64,000 nt of DNA from CAYGDP01 sp964348665 (GTDB lineage: Bacteria > Verrucomicrobiota > Verrucomicrobiia > Palsa-1439 > CAYGDP01): the NCBI GenBank assembly GCA_964348665.1, contig CAYGDP010000011.1:62001-126000 (forward strand), read 5' to 3'. Both the position numbers and the translations under genes were made by a program. The notes under the pieces were generated by a model. That model saw only the letters and a list, made by a program, of their open reading frames with translations. It was not told the DNA's origin and ran no database searches. This document shows, piece by piece, positions 9,340 to 18,960 of the stretch (positions are counted from its first letter, which is position 1; each line of letters starts with the position of its first letter).

Positions 9340-10230
9340 ATGAGCGTTCAACGAATCGGATGGATTGGGACGGGGGTGATGGGGGTGTCCATGTGTGGAC
9401 ATTTGCTCACGAAGGGGCACTCCATCACGGTGTTCAATCGCACTCGCGCCAAAACACTGCCGCTTCTCGACCGCGGCGCAACATGGGCGGAGTCGCCGCG
9501 CGCGGTTGCGGAAAGTTGTGACGTGGTCTTCACGATAGTGGGTTTCCCGCAAGATGTCCGCGAAGTCTATTGTAGCGGCAACGGCGTCTTGGCAGGCGCG
9601 CGCACTGGAAGTGTGTTGGTGGATATGACGACGACCGCGCCGAGCCTGGCGCAGGAGATTTACACGGCGGCGAAAGCGAAAGGTGCGACAGCAATTGACG
9701 CGCCGGTGTCGGGCGGTGACGTCGGCGCGCGCAATGCCACGCTCTCGATCATGATTGGCGGAGATGCCGATGCCGTCGAGTCGGTGCGACCGTTGCTTTC
9801 CCTGCTCGGAAAGACGATCATGCATCAAGGCGGCGCCGGCGCGGGTCAGCACGCAAAACTTTGCAACCAGATCGTCATCGCCGGCACAATGATCGGTGTG
9901 TGCGAAAGTTTGGTCTATGGACATCGCGCTGGGTTAAACCTGGAAACGATGCTGGCGAGCATTCGCGGCGGCGCGGCGGCGTGTTGGACGCTGGAGAATC
10001 TTGCGCCGCGAATTTTGAAGCGCAATTTCGATCCTGGTTTTTACATCGAACATTTCATCAAGGACATGGGGCTTGCGCTGGAAGAGTCGCGGCGCATGGG
10101 GCTGACGTTACCGGGGTTAACCTTGGTGCATCAGCTTTATGAAGCGGCGAGTGCGCAAGGCCACGGTCGGCTCGGCACGCACGCGCTCATGCTCGCGCTA
10201 GAACAATTGTCTCGCCAGGAAAAACAGTGA
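9340..10230 (+). CDS. NAD(P)-dependent beta-hydroxyacid dehydrogenase (3-hydroxyisobutyrate/tartronate semialdehyde reductase family)
   Basis: The 296-residue protein is full length for the family. It starts with the Rossmann motif IGWIGTGVMG, has the substrate-binding DAPVSGGDVGA block near residues 120-130, and the catalytic Lys173 in GQHAKLCNQ. The C-terminal helical domain ends with the usual KDMGLALEESRRMG segment. Members interconvert 3-hydroxy acids and semialdehydes (3-hydroxyisobutyrate, tartronate semialdehyde, succinic semialdehyde); the sequence does not decide which. The stop overlaps the start of the next gene by one base (TGATG), so the two are coupled. Confidence 0.88.
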   Translation: MSVQRIGWIGTGVMGVSMCGHLLTKGHSITVFNRTRAKTLPLLDRGATWAESPRAVAESCDVVFTIVGFPQDVREVYCSGNGVLAGARTGSVLVDMTTTAPSLAQEIYTAAKAKGATAIDAPVSGGDVGARNATLSIMIGGDADAVESVRPLLSLLGKTIMHQGGAGAGQHAKLCNQIVIAGTMIGVCESLVYGHRAGLNLETMLASIRGGAAACWTLENLAPRILKRNFDPGFYIEHFIKDMGLALEESRRMGLTLPGLTLVHQLYEAASAQGHGRLGTHALMLALEQLSRQEKQ

Positions 10231-12479
10231 TGCGTTGTGGAACCATCCAGTTTGTAGGGTACGCGATTGTGTGCCTATTCGTTGTCGTTTCTTCCGGCGA
10301 AGAAAACACGAAGCTGCCGTCGGTAGAAGAAGCATTGGCCGCTAACACGGATATCTGGGGTGAGGCAGCGATACGACAACCCGGAGGGTCCAGTTACGAT
10401 TTCTTCGCAAAACTGCTTCCGCCGCTGCGCTACGTCAACGCGAAGTTCCGCCATTATCCCATCGTTCTGAGCGCGCCCATGGCACAGTCATACGGTCGGT
10501 TGGTTAGTAACGGCAGCGCCATAAACGCCCAACCCGATTTGCAGTGGTGGGGTGTTTATCCGTGCGCAGTTGAGTTTCATGTGGGTGAGGATCGCGCTGT
10601 GTTCGGTGAGGATCTGCACAAACTTGCCGGCCCGAACTACGCGGATGGTTCTTTGCCGATTGTGCAGATGGCGTACGAGCACGGCGGCGCGACGTATCGG
10701 GAAGAGGTATTTGTCAGCGTTGAGCAGCCATATGCCCGGTACGGAGCTGTCTTCGTGCGATTCTCACTCTCGAAGGGAAAGAAAGGCGTCGTCACTGGAC
10801 AAATCTCGGCGGAGAAATTGACCGCGACCGACGGCACATTGCGCGACGCGAAAGGAAACACGCTAGTGCATTTCGGTCGCGAGTGGATGTGGAACGCCAC
10901 ACAGCAAACACTAACGGTGTCTCTCGCGGGACGGCGCTCGGCGGAACTGGTGATTTTTTCGAAGCCAATGAAATTGCCGACGGCATCGTCGTTGAGTGCT
11001 GCGGTCTACGACAAACAACGAAAGCGTTGCGCGGAGACTTGGGACACGCTGTTAAGGCGCGGGGCGCGTTTCGAGATTCCCGAACCCGTCGTGCAGAACG
11101 CGTGGCAATCGCTGATCATCGGCACAATGATGATGACGCGCGGCAATCATCTCAACTACAGTGCTGGCAACGGCTATGAGCGGCAGTTCGAAGCCGAGTG
11201 CGGCGACGCGGTCCGCGCGCTGGCGATGTTCGGGCTGCGCGACGAAGCGCGGCGAATGATTCCACCGTTACTGGATTATTATCAAGAGGGCCTTGGTTTT
11301 CACGACACGGCATTCAAGCTGCAACTGCTCTCGCACTATTTCTGGTTGACTCGAGATGCGGAATTCATTCTGGGTCAGAAACGGCGTTGGATGCCAAAGA
11401 CCGATCGTGACATCGCAACCCGCGACGCGACCCTCGGCTTGTTGCCGAAGGAAGATTATTGTGGTGATATCCAAACGCAGGTTCATTCGCTCAATGCCAA
11501 CGCGAATTTCTGGCGCGGCCTGCGCGACATAACGGCGGTCATGGAAGACATCGGTGATCGCGACGACGCTGCGCGGTTCGGGAAAGCCGCGGCGGAATTG
11601 CGCGTCGCGACGTTGGCTGCTGTCGAGAAAAGCGAGCGTCGCGACGTAAAACCGACATTTATTCCAATTGCTCTCTTCGGCGCGGAGCAACCCTATCCGG
11701 TGCTGACAGCAACGAAGATGGGAAGCTATTGGTGTCTGATGTCGCCGTATGTGCTCGGATCAGGAATCCTGGGTGATGAGTCGGAGCGGACAGGAGCGAT
11801 CCTTGATACGCTCCACACCCGCGGCGGAGTGGCGATGGGGATGATTCGATTCGATCAACACTCAGGAGCGTTCGCCAATGAGAAAGGCGTGGATGATCTT
11901 TACTCGCTCCGCTATGTGATAACACTGCTGCGCCGCGACGAAGTGGACCGCGCGCTGGTGAGTTTTTACGGCAAACTCGCACAAGGACTGACACGCGACA
12001 CGTTCATTGGTGCGGAAGGCACGAGCCTCGTGCCGCTCGATGAATTTGGCCGTCCAATGTACCTGCCGCCAAACTCGTCAAGCAACGCGCACTTCCTTTG
12101 GATGCTCCGCTACATGCTCATTCAAGATTGGGACATGAACGACGACGGTCGCCCTGACACGCTACGGCTCTTGTTCGCCACACCGCCACGTTGGCTTGAA
12201 GATGGCAAAACGATCCGCGTCGAACGCGCCCCTACCGCGTTTGGAGAAATTTCCGTAGTCGCGCGTTCACGAGTGACGCGCGGTGAAATGATTGTTGATG
12301 TAACGGCGCCCGAACATCCGCCAAAGCAAACATTATTGCGAATCAGTCCGCCTCATGGATACAAGGTTATCGGCGCGTACGTTGGCCGTCGTGTGCTCTC
12401 GCTCGATGCTCGCGGCACGGTGGATATTAGTAGCTTGCATGGCAGATTTGCCGTGCGATTCGAGGTGAGAAGGGAATAG
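10230..12479 (+). CDS. Secreted glycosidase-like protein with predicted six-hairpin fold
   Basis: About 749 residues with an N-terminal signal peptide. The first 280 or so residues look beta-rich. The rest is helical with repeated Trp/His/Asp-rich hairpins (WQSLIIGTMMMTRGNHLNY, YERQFEAECGDAVRAL, SHYFWLTRDAEFIL), which resembles (alpha/alpha)6 glycosidases of clan GH-L or amylo-alpha-glucosidase type. It ends with a small beta domain. No confident family or catalytic pair can be named from sequence alone. The ATG at 10230 overlaps the dehydrogenase stop; a GTG three bases earlier is possible. The pseudopilin gene follows after three bases. Confidence 0.6.
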   Translation: MRCGTIQFVGYAIVCLFVVVSSGEENTKLPSVEEALAANTDIWGEAAIRQPGGSSYDFFAKLLPPLRYVNAKFRHYPIVLSAPMAQSYGRLVSNGSAINAQPDLQWWGVYPCAVEFHVGEDRAVFGEDLHKLAGPNYADGSLPIVQMAYEHGGATYREEVFVSVEQPYARYGAVFVRFSLSKGKKGVVTGQISAEKLTATDGTLRDAKGNTLVHFGREWMWNATQQTLTVSLAGRRSAELVIFSKPMKLPTASSLSAAVYDKQRKRCAETWDTLLRRGARFEIPEPVVQNAWQSLIIGTMMMTRGNHLNYSAGNGYERQFEAECGDAVRALAMFGLRDEARRMIPPLLDYYQEGLGFHDTAFKLQLLSHYFWLTRDAEFILGQKRRWMPKTDRDIATRDATLGLLPKEDYCGDIQTQVHSLNANANFWRGLRDITAVMEDIGDRDDAARFGKAAAELRVATLAAVEKSERRDVKPTFIPIALFGAEQPYPVLTATKMGSYWCLMSPYVLGSGILGDESERTGAILDTLHTRGGVAMGMIRFDQHSGAFANEKGVDDLYSLRYVITLLRRDEVDRALVSFYGKLAQGLTRDTFIGAEGTSLVPLDEFGRPMYLPPNSSSNAHFLWMLRYMLIQDWDMNDDGRPDTLRLLFATPPRWLEDGKTIRVERAPTAFGEISVVARSRVTRGEMIVDVTAPEHPPKQTLLRISPPHGYKVIGAYVGRRVLSLDARGTVDISSLHGRFAVRFEVRRE

Positions 12480-12482
12480 CCG

Positions 12483-13145
12483 ATGAAAACCAGTCGCAAC
12501 GCTCTGACCTTGATCGAGGTACTCGTTGTCCTGGCGATTCTCATTCTTCTCGCGGCGGTGATGGTGCCGATTCTGAATGCCAAACGAGAGAGGAAAAACC
12601 GTGCTGATTGTCTCAGCTACATTAGGCAAATTGGTTTGGCCTGTCAGCTTTACACACAAGACTACGTCGAGTATTTTCCAATCCTCGGCAAAGCGGAGAA
12701 TTCGAATGACCTGATGCCTTTACTGAACAACGGCAGCTATTTGACGATCACGTATATATACGTCTGCCCCAGTGATCGAGCCTGCCGCAGATCTTTGGTC
12801 AACAAGAGCAATGAGCGCGACTACTACAGTCTCGTCCCGCAGGCTGGGCGCACTCCTAATATCAACAGCTACGCCTATGTCTCGGGATTGACGCAGAAAT
12901 CTCCTTCCGATTCCCCGCTTGCGGGTGACAATTTGATGGATGTGACAAGCGCGAACGACAAAACGGTTCAGCAATTTCAGAAACGAGTTGGATGCTCGAC
13001 CAAAGGCAGCAATCACAGTGCTGCTGGCGGTAACGTCGTTTTCCTGGATGGTCACTCAGAATGGAATGAGGGCATCAAGCTCCAAACCCGCTGGGTGGAC
13101 GGTGATGGCGGAACAAAAGGCATAAAAAACCCAAATGGTTTATAG
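12483..13145 (+). CDS. Pseudopilin-like protein (type IV pilin/GspG-type N-terminus)
   Basis: The 220-residue protein starts with a short basic leader and the class III signal sequence NALTLIEVLVVLAILIL. The residue before the usual cleavage site is Ala instead of Gly, but Glu+5 is present. The globular part contains a segment of the type found in PVC pseudopilins (RKNRADCLSYIRQIGLACQLYTQDY) and ends with the family's H...DG motif, seen as NHSAAGGNVVFLDGHSEW. Such proteins are processed by a prepilin peptidase and assemble in or near type II secretion or pilus-like machines. It is tightly coupled to the upstream glycosidase-like gene. Confidence 0.8.
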   Translation: MKTSRNALTLIEVLVVLAILILLAAVMVPILNAKRERKNRADCLSYIRQIGLACQLYTQDYVEYFPILGKAENSNDLMPLLNNGSYLTITYIYVCPSDRACRRSLVNKSNERDYYSLVPQAGRTPNINSYAYVSGLTQKSPSDSPLAGDNLMDVTSANDKTVQQFQKRVGCSTKGSNHSAAGGNVVFLDGHSEWNEGIKLQTRWVDGDGGTKGIKNPNGL

Positions 13146-13183
13146 GCGCGGAACAGATTTACGGCTACCAATAGGATGAACTG

Positions 13184-14131
13184 ATGAACACATTCTTTCG
13201 AACCCGCGGGGTCGTACTTGTCCCTAGCGACCTCTCACTCGCCGACTGGCTCGAGCGAGCGAAGAAGGCAGGGCTTACGACGATCGGTTTGCACCACGGG
13301 GTCTCACCGAAGATCGTCGAGGATTTCATTCGTGGCGAGACAGGACAGAAGTTTTTGGAAAGTTGTCGAAAGCTTGGCATGGAAGTCGAGTATGAGTTGC
13401 ACGCCATCCGCGAGTTGTTACCGCGCGATTTGTTCGAGAAGGATAAAACCCTGTTCCGCATGAACAACAAAGGCGAACGCGCGGCGGACTCGAATCTGTG
13501 CGTCCATTCCGAGCGGGCACTGGAGATTGTCGCGGAAAACGCCGTAGCGATTTCGAAAGTATTGCGCCCCACAACGAGCCGGTATTTTTTGTGGGGAGAC
13601 GACGCCCAACCATGGTGTCGGTGCAAAGAGTGCAAAGAATTCAGCGATACCGATCAATCGCTTTTGTTGGAGAATTGGCTCTTAAAGACATTGCATCAAC
13701 ATGACGCATGCGCGACTGTCGCACATCTGGCCTACGCGAACACGCTCGCGCCGCCCAAGCAAATCAAACCCGACGCGGGTATCTTCCTCGAATTCGCACC
13801 AATCGAGATGCGGCATCGGCGACAACAGACAACTTATAGCGACGCGGTAAATCGAGCCGAATGCAATGCCTTGGAAGCAAACCTAAAGGTTTTTCCGGCA
13901 GAAACCGCTCAAGCGCTCGAGTACTGGCTGGATGCTTCGATGTATTCCAACTGGAAACGTCCTTCCTTAAAAATTCCATTTGATTCGGATAAAATCGCCT
14001 CGGACTTAAAATTCTACCGCGACCACGGCATCCGCCATATCACCAGTTTCGCGGTCTATGTGGACGCTGACTATCTCAAGCTCCATGGTGAACCGCCGCT
14101 GGCCGAATACGGCAAACTTCTGTTAGAATAG
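13184..14131 (+). CDS. DUF4838-type putative glycoside-hydrolase-related protein
   Basis: The 315-residue protein lacks an obvious signal peptide. It appears to be an alpha/beta barrel: strands such as GLTTIGLHHG and HITSFAVYVDADY, and a central block RYFLWGDDAQPWCRCKECKEF. A WxDD...CxCxxC block is the feature I associate with the DUF4838 family, which is often found with glycosidases. The four Cys could bind a metal. It lies four bases before the helicase gene and follows the pseudopilin. The function is inferred from family and context only. Confidence 0.6.
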   Translation: MNTFFRTRGVVLVPSDLSLADWLERAKKAGLTTIGLHHGVSPKIVEDFIRGETGQKFLESCRKLGMEVEYELHAIRELLPRDLFEKDKTLFRMNNKGERAADSNLCVHSERALEIVAENAVAISKVLRPTTSRYFLWGDDAQPWCRCKECKEFSDTDQSLLLENWLLKTLHQHDACATVAHLAYANTLAPPKQIKPDAGIFLEFAPIEMRHRRQQTTYSDAVNRAECNALEANLKVFPAETAQALEYWLDASMYSNWKRPSLKIPFDSDKIASDLKFYRDHGIRHITSFAVYVDADYLKLHGEPPLAEYGKLLLE

Positions 14132-14135
14132 CAGC

Positions 14136-16928
14136 GTGGCGGATTTATTCCCCGAGTTCAAGTTTCGAGGCACTCTGCGTCCATCGCAGCGCGAGGTGAT
14201 GGAGATCGCGCAACGCAAACTCGCCACGGGACAGAAACGCTTGCACATCGTCGCGCCCCCAGGTTCCGGCAAGACGGTGCTTGGTCTTTATCTATGGGCG
14301 ATGCACGTTCGCCGCCCAGCGGTGGTTTTCTCGCCCAACTCGGCGATCCAGGCGCAATGGGCGGCGCGCACCGATTTGTTCGACTTGAATACATCCCCCG
14401 GCGGTCTGGTCAGCACTCGCGCAGAATCCCCCGCTTTATTAACTTCATTGACCTATCAATCGATTACGCTCCCGAGATGCGGTGGTGAGGATCTTGATGC
14501 CACCGCGATGGAGCTTTGGGAGGATCGGTTGGTCGAGAAAGGCCAGGCGAAGGACGTGGAAGAGGCGCGCGTTTGGATGGCTGATTTGAAACAGAAAAAT
14601 CGAGCCTACTACGATGAACGGCTCAAAGCGTACCGGAAAGAGGCGCGCGACGAGCTTGCCTTGAGCGGAGACGCAATGAAAACGCTTCATGCTTCGTCGC
14701 TGGCCGCGTTGGAAAAGCTTCGCTTGGCAGGTGTGGGGCTGATCGTGCTAGACGAGTGTCATCATCTCCTAACCCACTGGGGTCGCGTACTCTCGGCAAT
14801 GCACAAATCGTTCAATGAACCAATCATTGTCGGGCTGACGGCAACGCCGCCGGACCGGACGGGGCAGCTCGAAGTGGATCTGAAACGTTACGACGATTAT
14901 TTCGGTCCGATTGATTATGAAGTACCGGTGCCAGCAGTGGTAAAAGACGGATTCCTCGCGCCGTATCAAGATTTGGTTTATTTCGTTCGCCCGACGGCAG
15001 ATGAACTGGCGTTCATCGCCAATGCGGACAAGCAGTTTAATCAGCTCGTCGCCGATCTTTGTCGCGACAAGGCATCACCAAATTCTACGGGTGAGTTTGT
15101 ATGCGAGGAGCCGCTCCCCAATTGGATCACACGGGTGCTGACAGAAAAACGTTTGCCGACCGGTGTGGTAAAAGACTGGGCGACCTTCGAACGCCGCGAC
15201 CCGGCGTTTTCCCTGGCCGGCCGATTATTTTTGCAGCGGCGCGGTTTGACGCTGCCGGCTGACGTACTGCCTCCGGATACGGAGCGCAGCGCGCAAACAA
15301 CCCAGCTTGCGGTGTTGGTGGCCGTGCTCGATCGTTACATTCGGCATCGGCTCCGTGGCTCGGAGAATCCCGCCGACCAAGCGCTTGCCGAGCGGGCGAT
15401 CCAAAATCTGCGCGTACTCGGCATTCAAGTGACCGAGACCGGCACACAGGCATGTGCGTCGCCGGTCGGTCGTGTGATGGCGTATGCGCACGGCAAGACG
15501 GAAGCTCTCATTCCGATTCTCAAAGCCGAGCGCGCGGTGCTGGGCGATCGCATCCGGGCTGTAATTGTCTGTGATTACGAGAAGACCAGCGCAGTCAGCG
15601 CGGAAGTCAGCCATTTGCTCAATGAAGAAGCGGGGGGCGCAGTGGCAGCGTTTCGCGCTCTGTTGCAAGATCCGGAGACGGATGCGCTCGATCCCGTGCT
15701 GGTAACCGGTTCGACGGTGTTGGTGGACGACGATTTGTTGCCGAAACTGGTTGAACACGCTACAGCGTGGCTTGCGAGTAAGAAGATTGATGTGAAACTT
15801 CGTGACGAAAAAGAGGCTGGTTTTCACGTGCTAGTCGGCGAGGGCGGTGACTGGTGTCCGCAAGTCTACGTGTTGTTGTTGACCGAGTTATTTCAGAGTG
15901 GCGTTACCCGTTGTCTGGTCGGCACACGTGGATTGCTCGGCGAAGGGTGGGACGCCAGCAAAGCCAATGTGCTGATTGATCTGACGACGGTCACGACCTC
16001 TATGTCGGTAAACCAGCTTCGCGGTCGTTCGATCCGGCTTGACCTGGATGATCCGCAGAAACTCGCGGATAACTGGGATGTCGTCTGTATCGCGCCGGAA
16101 TTTTCCAAGGGATTGGATGATTATTTTCGGTTCATCGAAAAACATCGCGTTCTCTACGGTGTCACCGACGATGGCGCGATCGAAAAAGGCGTCGGTCATG
16201 TCCATGCCGCCTTCACGGAATTGAAACCAGAAGGCGTCGAAGGAGCGGTGAACGTGCTCAACGACGAAATGCTGGCGCGGGCGGCGCGGCGCGATCGAGC
16301 GCGGACGCTCTGGAAAATCGGAGAGCCGTTTCATCCCGAGCCTGTCCACGCGCTTGAGGTCAAACCGCGTTCTGGTGGAGGCGGGTTTCCACCATTCGCA
16401 GGTTCGAAAACAGCGTGGAGCGACCAGGCGCTTACGCTCGCGATCGGTCAGGCGATCCTCGGCTCGTTACGCGTCGCCAAACTGGTCAAACACATGGGAA
16501 CGGTGCAGGCCGGTGAGCGTGCCGGTGGATACATCCGAGTCTTCCTCCAAAACGCGGGCAAGGAAGACAGCGCACTGTTTCAGCGGAGCCTGCATGAGGC
16601 CTTGGGACCGCTTGATCGTCCGCGCTATGTCATCCCACGTTACGTGGATAATCTCCAAGACACCTGGCTCTCGCGAGTGTTGCCGGAGGTTTTAGGGAAA
16701 TACTTTCAGCAACGACGACGCCAGATGGCCATGCTTCACACTGTCCCCACCGCGCTGGCAGAAAACAAAGATGTCGTCGAGATTTATCAGGCGTACTGGA
16801 ACAAATACGTCAGTCCCGGCCAGGCCGTCTTCGCCCAACGCGGCCAAGGCGAGCAACTGGTGGAACAAGCCCGCCGTGCCGGCGCAATTCCCCAGCCGCA
16901 AATCCACGAGAAGGAAGTATTCCTCTAA
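14136..16928 (+). CDS. Large DEAD/DEAH-box superfamily 2 helicase
   Basis: The 930-residue protein begins at GTG four bases after the preceding stop. Helicase motifs: Walker A PPGSGKT (residues 41-47), DECHH (about 206, a DExH motif II), VGLTATPP (about 234, motif III), a second RecA domain with LVGTRGLLGEGWDA, and the arginine-finger block QLRGRSIRLD (about 625). A long insertion (about 100-190) and a roughly 200-residue C-terminal extension have no domain I can name. The motifs match the ResIII/type I and III restriction helicase branch, but no nuclease, methyltransferase or specificity gene is nearby. It could act in repair, RNA handling or defence. Confidence 0.82.
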   Translation: MADLFPEFKFRGTLRPSQREVMEIAQRKLATGQKRLHIVAPPGSGKTVLGLYLWAMHVRRPAVVFSPNSAIQAQWAARTDLFDLNTSPGGLVSTRAESPALLTSLTYQSITLPRCGGEDLDATAMELWEDRLVEKGQAKDVEEARVWMADLKQKNRAYYDERLKAYRKEARDELALSGDAMKTLHASSLAALEKLRLAGVGLIVLDECHHLLTHWGRVLSAMHKSFNEPIIVGLTATPPDRTGQLEVDLKRYDDYFGPIDYEVPVPAVVKDGFLAPYQDLVYFVRPTADELAFIANADKQFNQLVADLCRDKASPNSTGEFVCEEPLPNWITRVLTEKRLPTGVVKDWATFERRDPAFSLAGRLFLQRRGLTLPADVLPPDTERSAQTTQLAVLVAVLDRYIRHRLRGSENPADQALAERAIQNLRVLGIQVTETGTQACASPVGRVMAYAHGKTEALIPILKAERAVLGDRIRAVIVCDYEKTSAVSAEVSHLLNEEAGGAVAAFRALLQDPETDALDPVLVTGSTVLVDDDLLPKLVEHATAWLASKKIDVKLRDEKEAGFHVLVGEGGDWCPQVYVLLLTELFQSGVTRCLVGTRGLLGEGWDASKANVLIDLTTVTTSMSVNQLRGRSIRLDLDDPQKLADNWDVVCIAPEFSKGLDDYFRFIEKHRVLYGVTDDGAIEKGVGHVHAAFTELKPEGVEGAVNVLNDEMLARAARRDRARTLWKIGEPFHPEPVHALEVKPRSGGGGFPPFAGSKTAWSDQALTLAIGQAILGSLRVAKLVKHMGTVQAGERAGGYIRVFLQNAGKEDSALFQRSLHEALGPLDRPRYVIPRYVDNLQDTWLSRVLPEVLGKYFQQRRRQMAMLHTVPTALAENKDVVEIYQAYWNKYVSPGQAVFAQRGQGEQLVEQARRAGAIPQPQIHEKEVFL

Positions 16929-18268
16929 TTTGTCGCCACAGGCTTCAGCTCGAAATGATGGGGTTTGATTTTTCGCGCGGCTTCGATCTGCGCTTCAAGG
17001 TCGGCGATCTTCGCGTCGAGACGTTCCAACTCGGCTTTGCGTTTGGCTTCGACTTCGCTCTTCACCCATCCGGGAAGCTTTGAAGCATCAAATAGCTGCA
17101 CTTCCCGCCAGCGTTGGAAGTAGGCGTTGTTCTTGTCGAAGACCAATTTCAAAACTTGCTGCGCCTGTTGCGTGATTGGCCCTTCGGCTGTCGTTAGGTT
17201 CACGCCCTTGGCCAAATCGTCTTTGGTAAAAGCACCTGCGGATTCGCCGTCAATCGTTAGCTCGTAATTCACCCCGGTCAATCCGGTGACCTTCAATTCG
17301 TACCGGCTTAACTCATCGAGGATAGGGGCGAGTTTCAGCGCAGCCTTTCCGCGCTTATCAATCGGCATCGGCAATGCGTCGTCGGTCCGATCGAAACTGA
17401 AGACGCCGTTCACGGTCTTGATGTTTTCAATTTTGCACCCTGGCTGCGGGCCGAGTTTTTGTTTGCTGTCGGCGGCGAGTTCGGCGCGAGAAACCATTGC
17501 CGTTGCGCCCAACCCTTTCAATACCGCCCACGCCATCAACGTTTGACCGGCAGCGCCGGGATGCACCGCATCGCCGCCACCGATATGCGCGTCGGGCTTT
17601 TCCGCGCGCGCAGCGAGCATCAGTTTCATGTAGGGATCGAATTGATCTACAAAGAGCGCGCTATTGGCCGTTGCCACCTGTTTCAGGCCATCGGAAAACT
17701 TCCGCAAAGATTGGTTTTTTGGCTCTTTATCCGGGTCGGGACGTTTATCCTCGATCGGCTGTGGGGTCAGGAACGCCACGCGCGCGCCGTTTTCCTTGAG
17801 TACCTTCCCCAATTGCGACTGGCTGCGGACGTACGCGTTGTAGATTTTCTCGTTGAACGGCTGGTAACTATGGTCGTTCATCCCGAATTTGATCGTGATG
17901 GCGGTCGGCTTGAGCGGGAGCACGTCGCGTCCCAGGCCGCTGGCAACGGCTTTCTCGACCATCTTTTGCTGCGATTCAGGGTCGGCGCCGAAGAGCTTGC
18001 CCTCGTCGGGATGCGCGCGCTGACGTAACCAGGAGGTATCACCACCCCAACCGACGTTGCGGAACGAGAGTTTCCATGTCGGAAATCGCGTTAACGTGTA
18101 CGCTTCGATGTAAGTCGTGTAAAGACGCTGCTCGGTGATGCTGTCGCCGAGGAAGACAACGCGGTCGCCGTCTTTGAAAAAGAACTTGTCCGCCGTGGCG
18201 GAGTCGTCGGTGCGGCAGATTACAATGGCCACAAAAAGGCACAAAAAGCACAAAAGTTTTGATTTCAT
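16925..18268 (-). CDS. Secreted SGNH/GDSL-family esterase
   Basis: The 447-residue protein has a signal peptide. The SGNH signature is complete: FLGDSITEQ (nucleophile Ser43), Gly in NVGWGGD (about 74), Asn131 in FGMND, and the D233-A-V-H236 block. The C-terminal 200 residues hold a beta region and a terminal coiled coil (KRKAELERLDAKIADLEAQI). Family members deacylate sugars or lipids; here a carbohydrate esterase role is plausible. The 3' end overlaps the helicase gene convergently by four bases. The start at 18268 (MKSKLLCFLC) gives a proper signal peptide, while the longer open frame from 18310 does not. Confidence 0.83.
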   Translation of the reverse strand: MKSKLLCFLCLFVAIVICRTDDSATADKFFFKDGDRVVFLGDSITEQRLYTTYIEAYTLTRFPTWKLSFRNVGWGGDTSWLRQRAHPDEGKLFGADPESQQKMVEKAVASGLGRDVLPLKPTAITIKFGMNDHSYQPFNEKIYNAYVRSQSQLGKVLKENGARVAFLTPQPIEDKRPDPDKEPKNQSLRKFSDGLKQVATANSALFVDQFDPYMKLMLAARAEKPDAHIGGGDAVHPGAAGQTLMAWAVLKGLGATAMVSRAELAADSKQKLGPQPGCKIENIKTVNGVFSFDRTDDALPMPIDKRGKAALKLAPILDELSRYELKVTGLTGVNYELTIDGESAGAFTKDDLAKGVNLTTAEGPITQQAQQVLKLVFDKNNAYFQRWREVQLFDASKLPGWVKSEVEAKRKAELERLDAKIADLEAQIEAARKIKPHHFELKPVATN

Positions 18269-18306
18269 GGTGCTGGATAATGACAAAAAACGTGCGCAGA
18301 CACAAT

Positions 18307-18960
18307 TCATTTTGCTGAATCCTCCGCCAATATCTTCTTCAACTGCTCCAAGCCTTCGGGCGTGCCGATTTTTGCTCGTTCTTCGGGATGCTCGGCAAAG
18401 TAACCAACCACTTTAATTAGTGAACGCGCAGGTATCGCTAAATAAAACGTCGAATACCATAAGTCCATTCCATATTCTCTTCGGCAAAGTTCCATCCATT
18501 GCCGTGCCCATCTCGAAACTTTAAGGGTATCTGGATTCTTTATGCGGATGCCGAGATTTCTTTCGCGGTAGAGCACAATCTCGGCGACGCCTTGCCAATC
18601 AATGCAACAATACCTGCCATCTACAAAACAAAAGATTCCTAGCGGCACAAGAACCACTCGCTTGCGCATATCGTTTCTGAGGACCAGAACGAGCAAGGCT
18701 CCCAATATCGCAAATCCCACTCCTTCCCATCGAGACGCCGAAACGGATGACCCGTTCAAAACACTTGCAAACGAACTTGGGAAAGTAGCCATGAGAACAC
18801 CAAAGATCGTGAGCGAAATCAACGGGATACTTAGAAGCGCGACTTTGGCGTTGGAGATGGTGAAACCGAAGGCTGTAAATTCTTGTTCTTCGCCTGCTTC
18901 AATGTGCTTTGCCTTGAGTTTCCCCATACGAATCCACTTTTCAATTCGTGGCTGCTTCAT
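18307..18960 (-). CDS. Membrane protein with PH-like cytoplasmic part (tentative)
   Basis: The protein has 217 residues with two hydrophobic segments (KVALLSIPLISLTIFGVLM and GVGFAILGALLVLVL), followed by a soluble part containing VDGRYCCIDWQGVAEIVLYRERNLGIRIKN. That pattern of strands is like the bacterial PH-domain/STM3941-type proteins, but I cannot confirm it. Its ATG overlaps the stop of the upstream amidohydrolase gene by one base (TGATG) and the SGNH gene follows after 38 bases, so all three probably form one transcript. Confidence 0.5.
   Translation of the reverse strand: MKQPRIEKWIRMGKLKAKHIEAGEEQEFTAFGFTISNAKVALLSIPLISLTIFGVLMATFPSSFASVLNGSSVSASRWEGVGFAILGALLVLVLRNDMRKRVVLVPLGIFCFVDGRYCCIDWQGVAEIVLYRERNLGIRIKNPDTLKVSRWARQWMELCRREYGMDLWYSTFYLAIPARSLIKVVGYFAEHPEERAKIGTPEGLEQLKKILAEDSAK

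Noticed and set aside
14136..16928. Calling the helicase part of a restriction or phage-defence system
   Set aside because: No partner genes, integrase, or composition change are visible; kept only as a low-interest observation.
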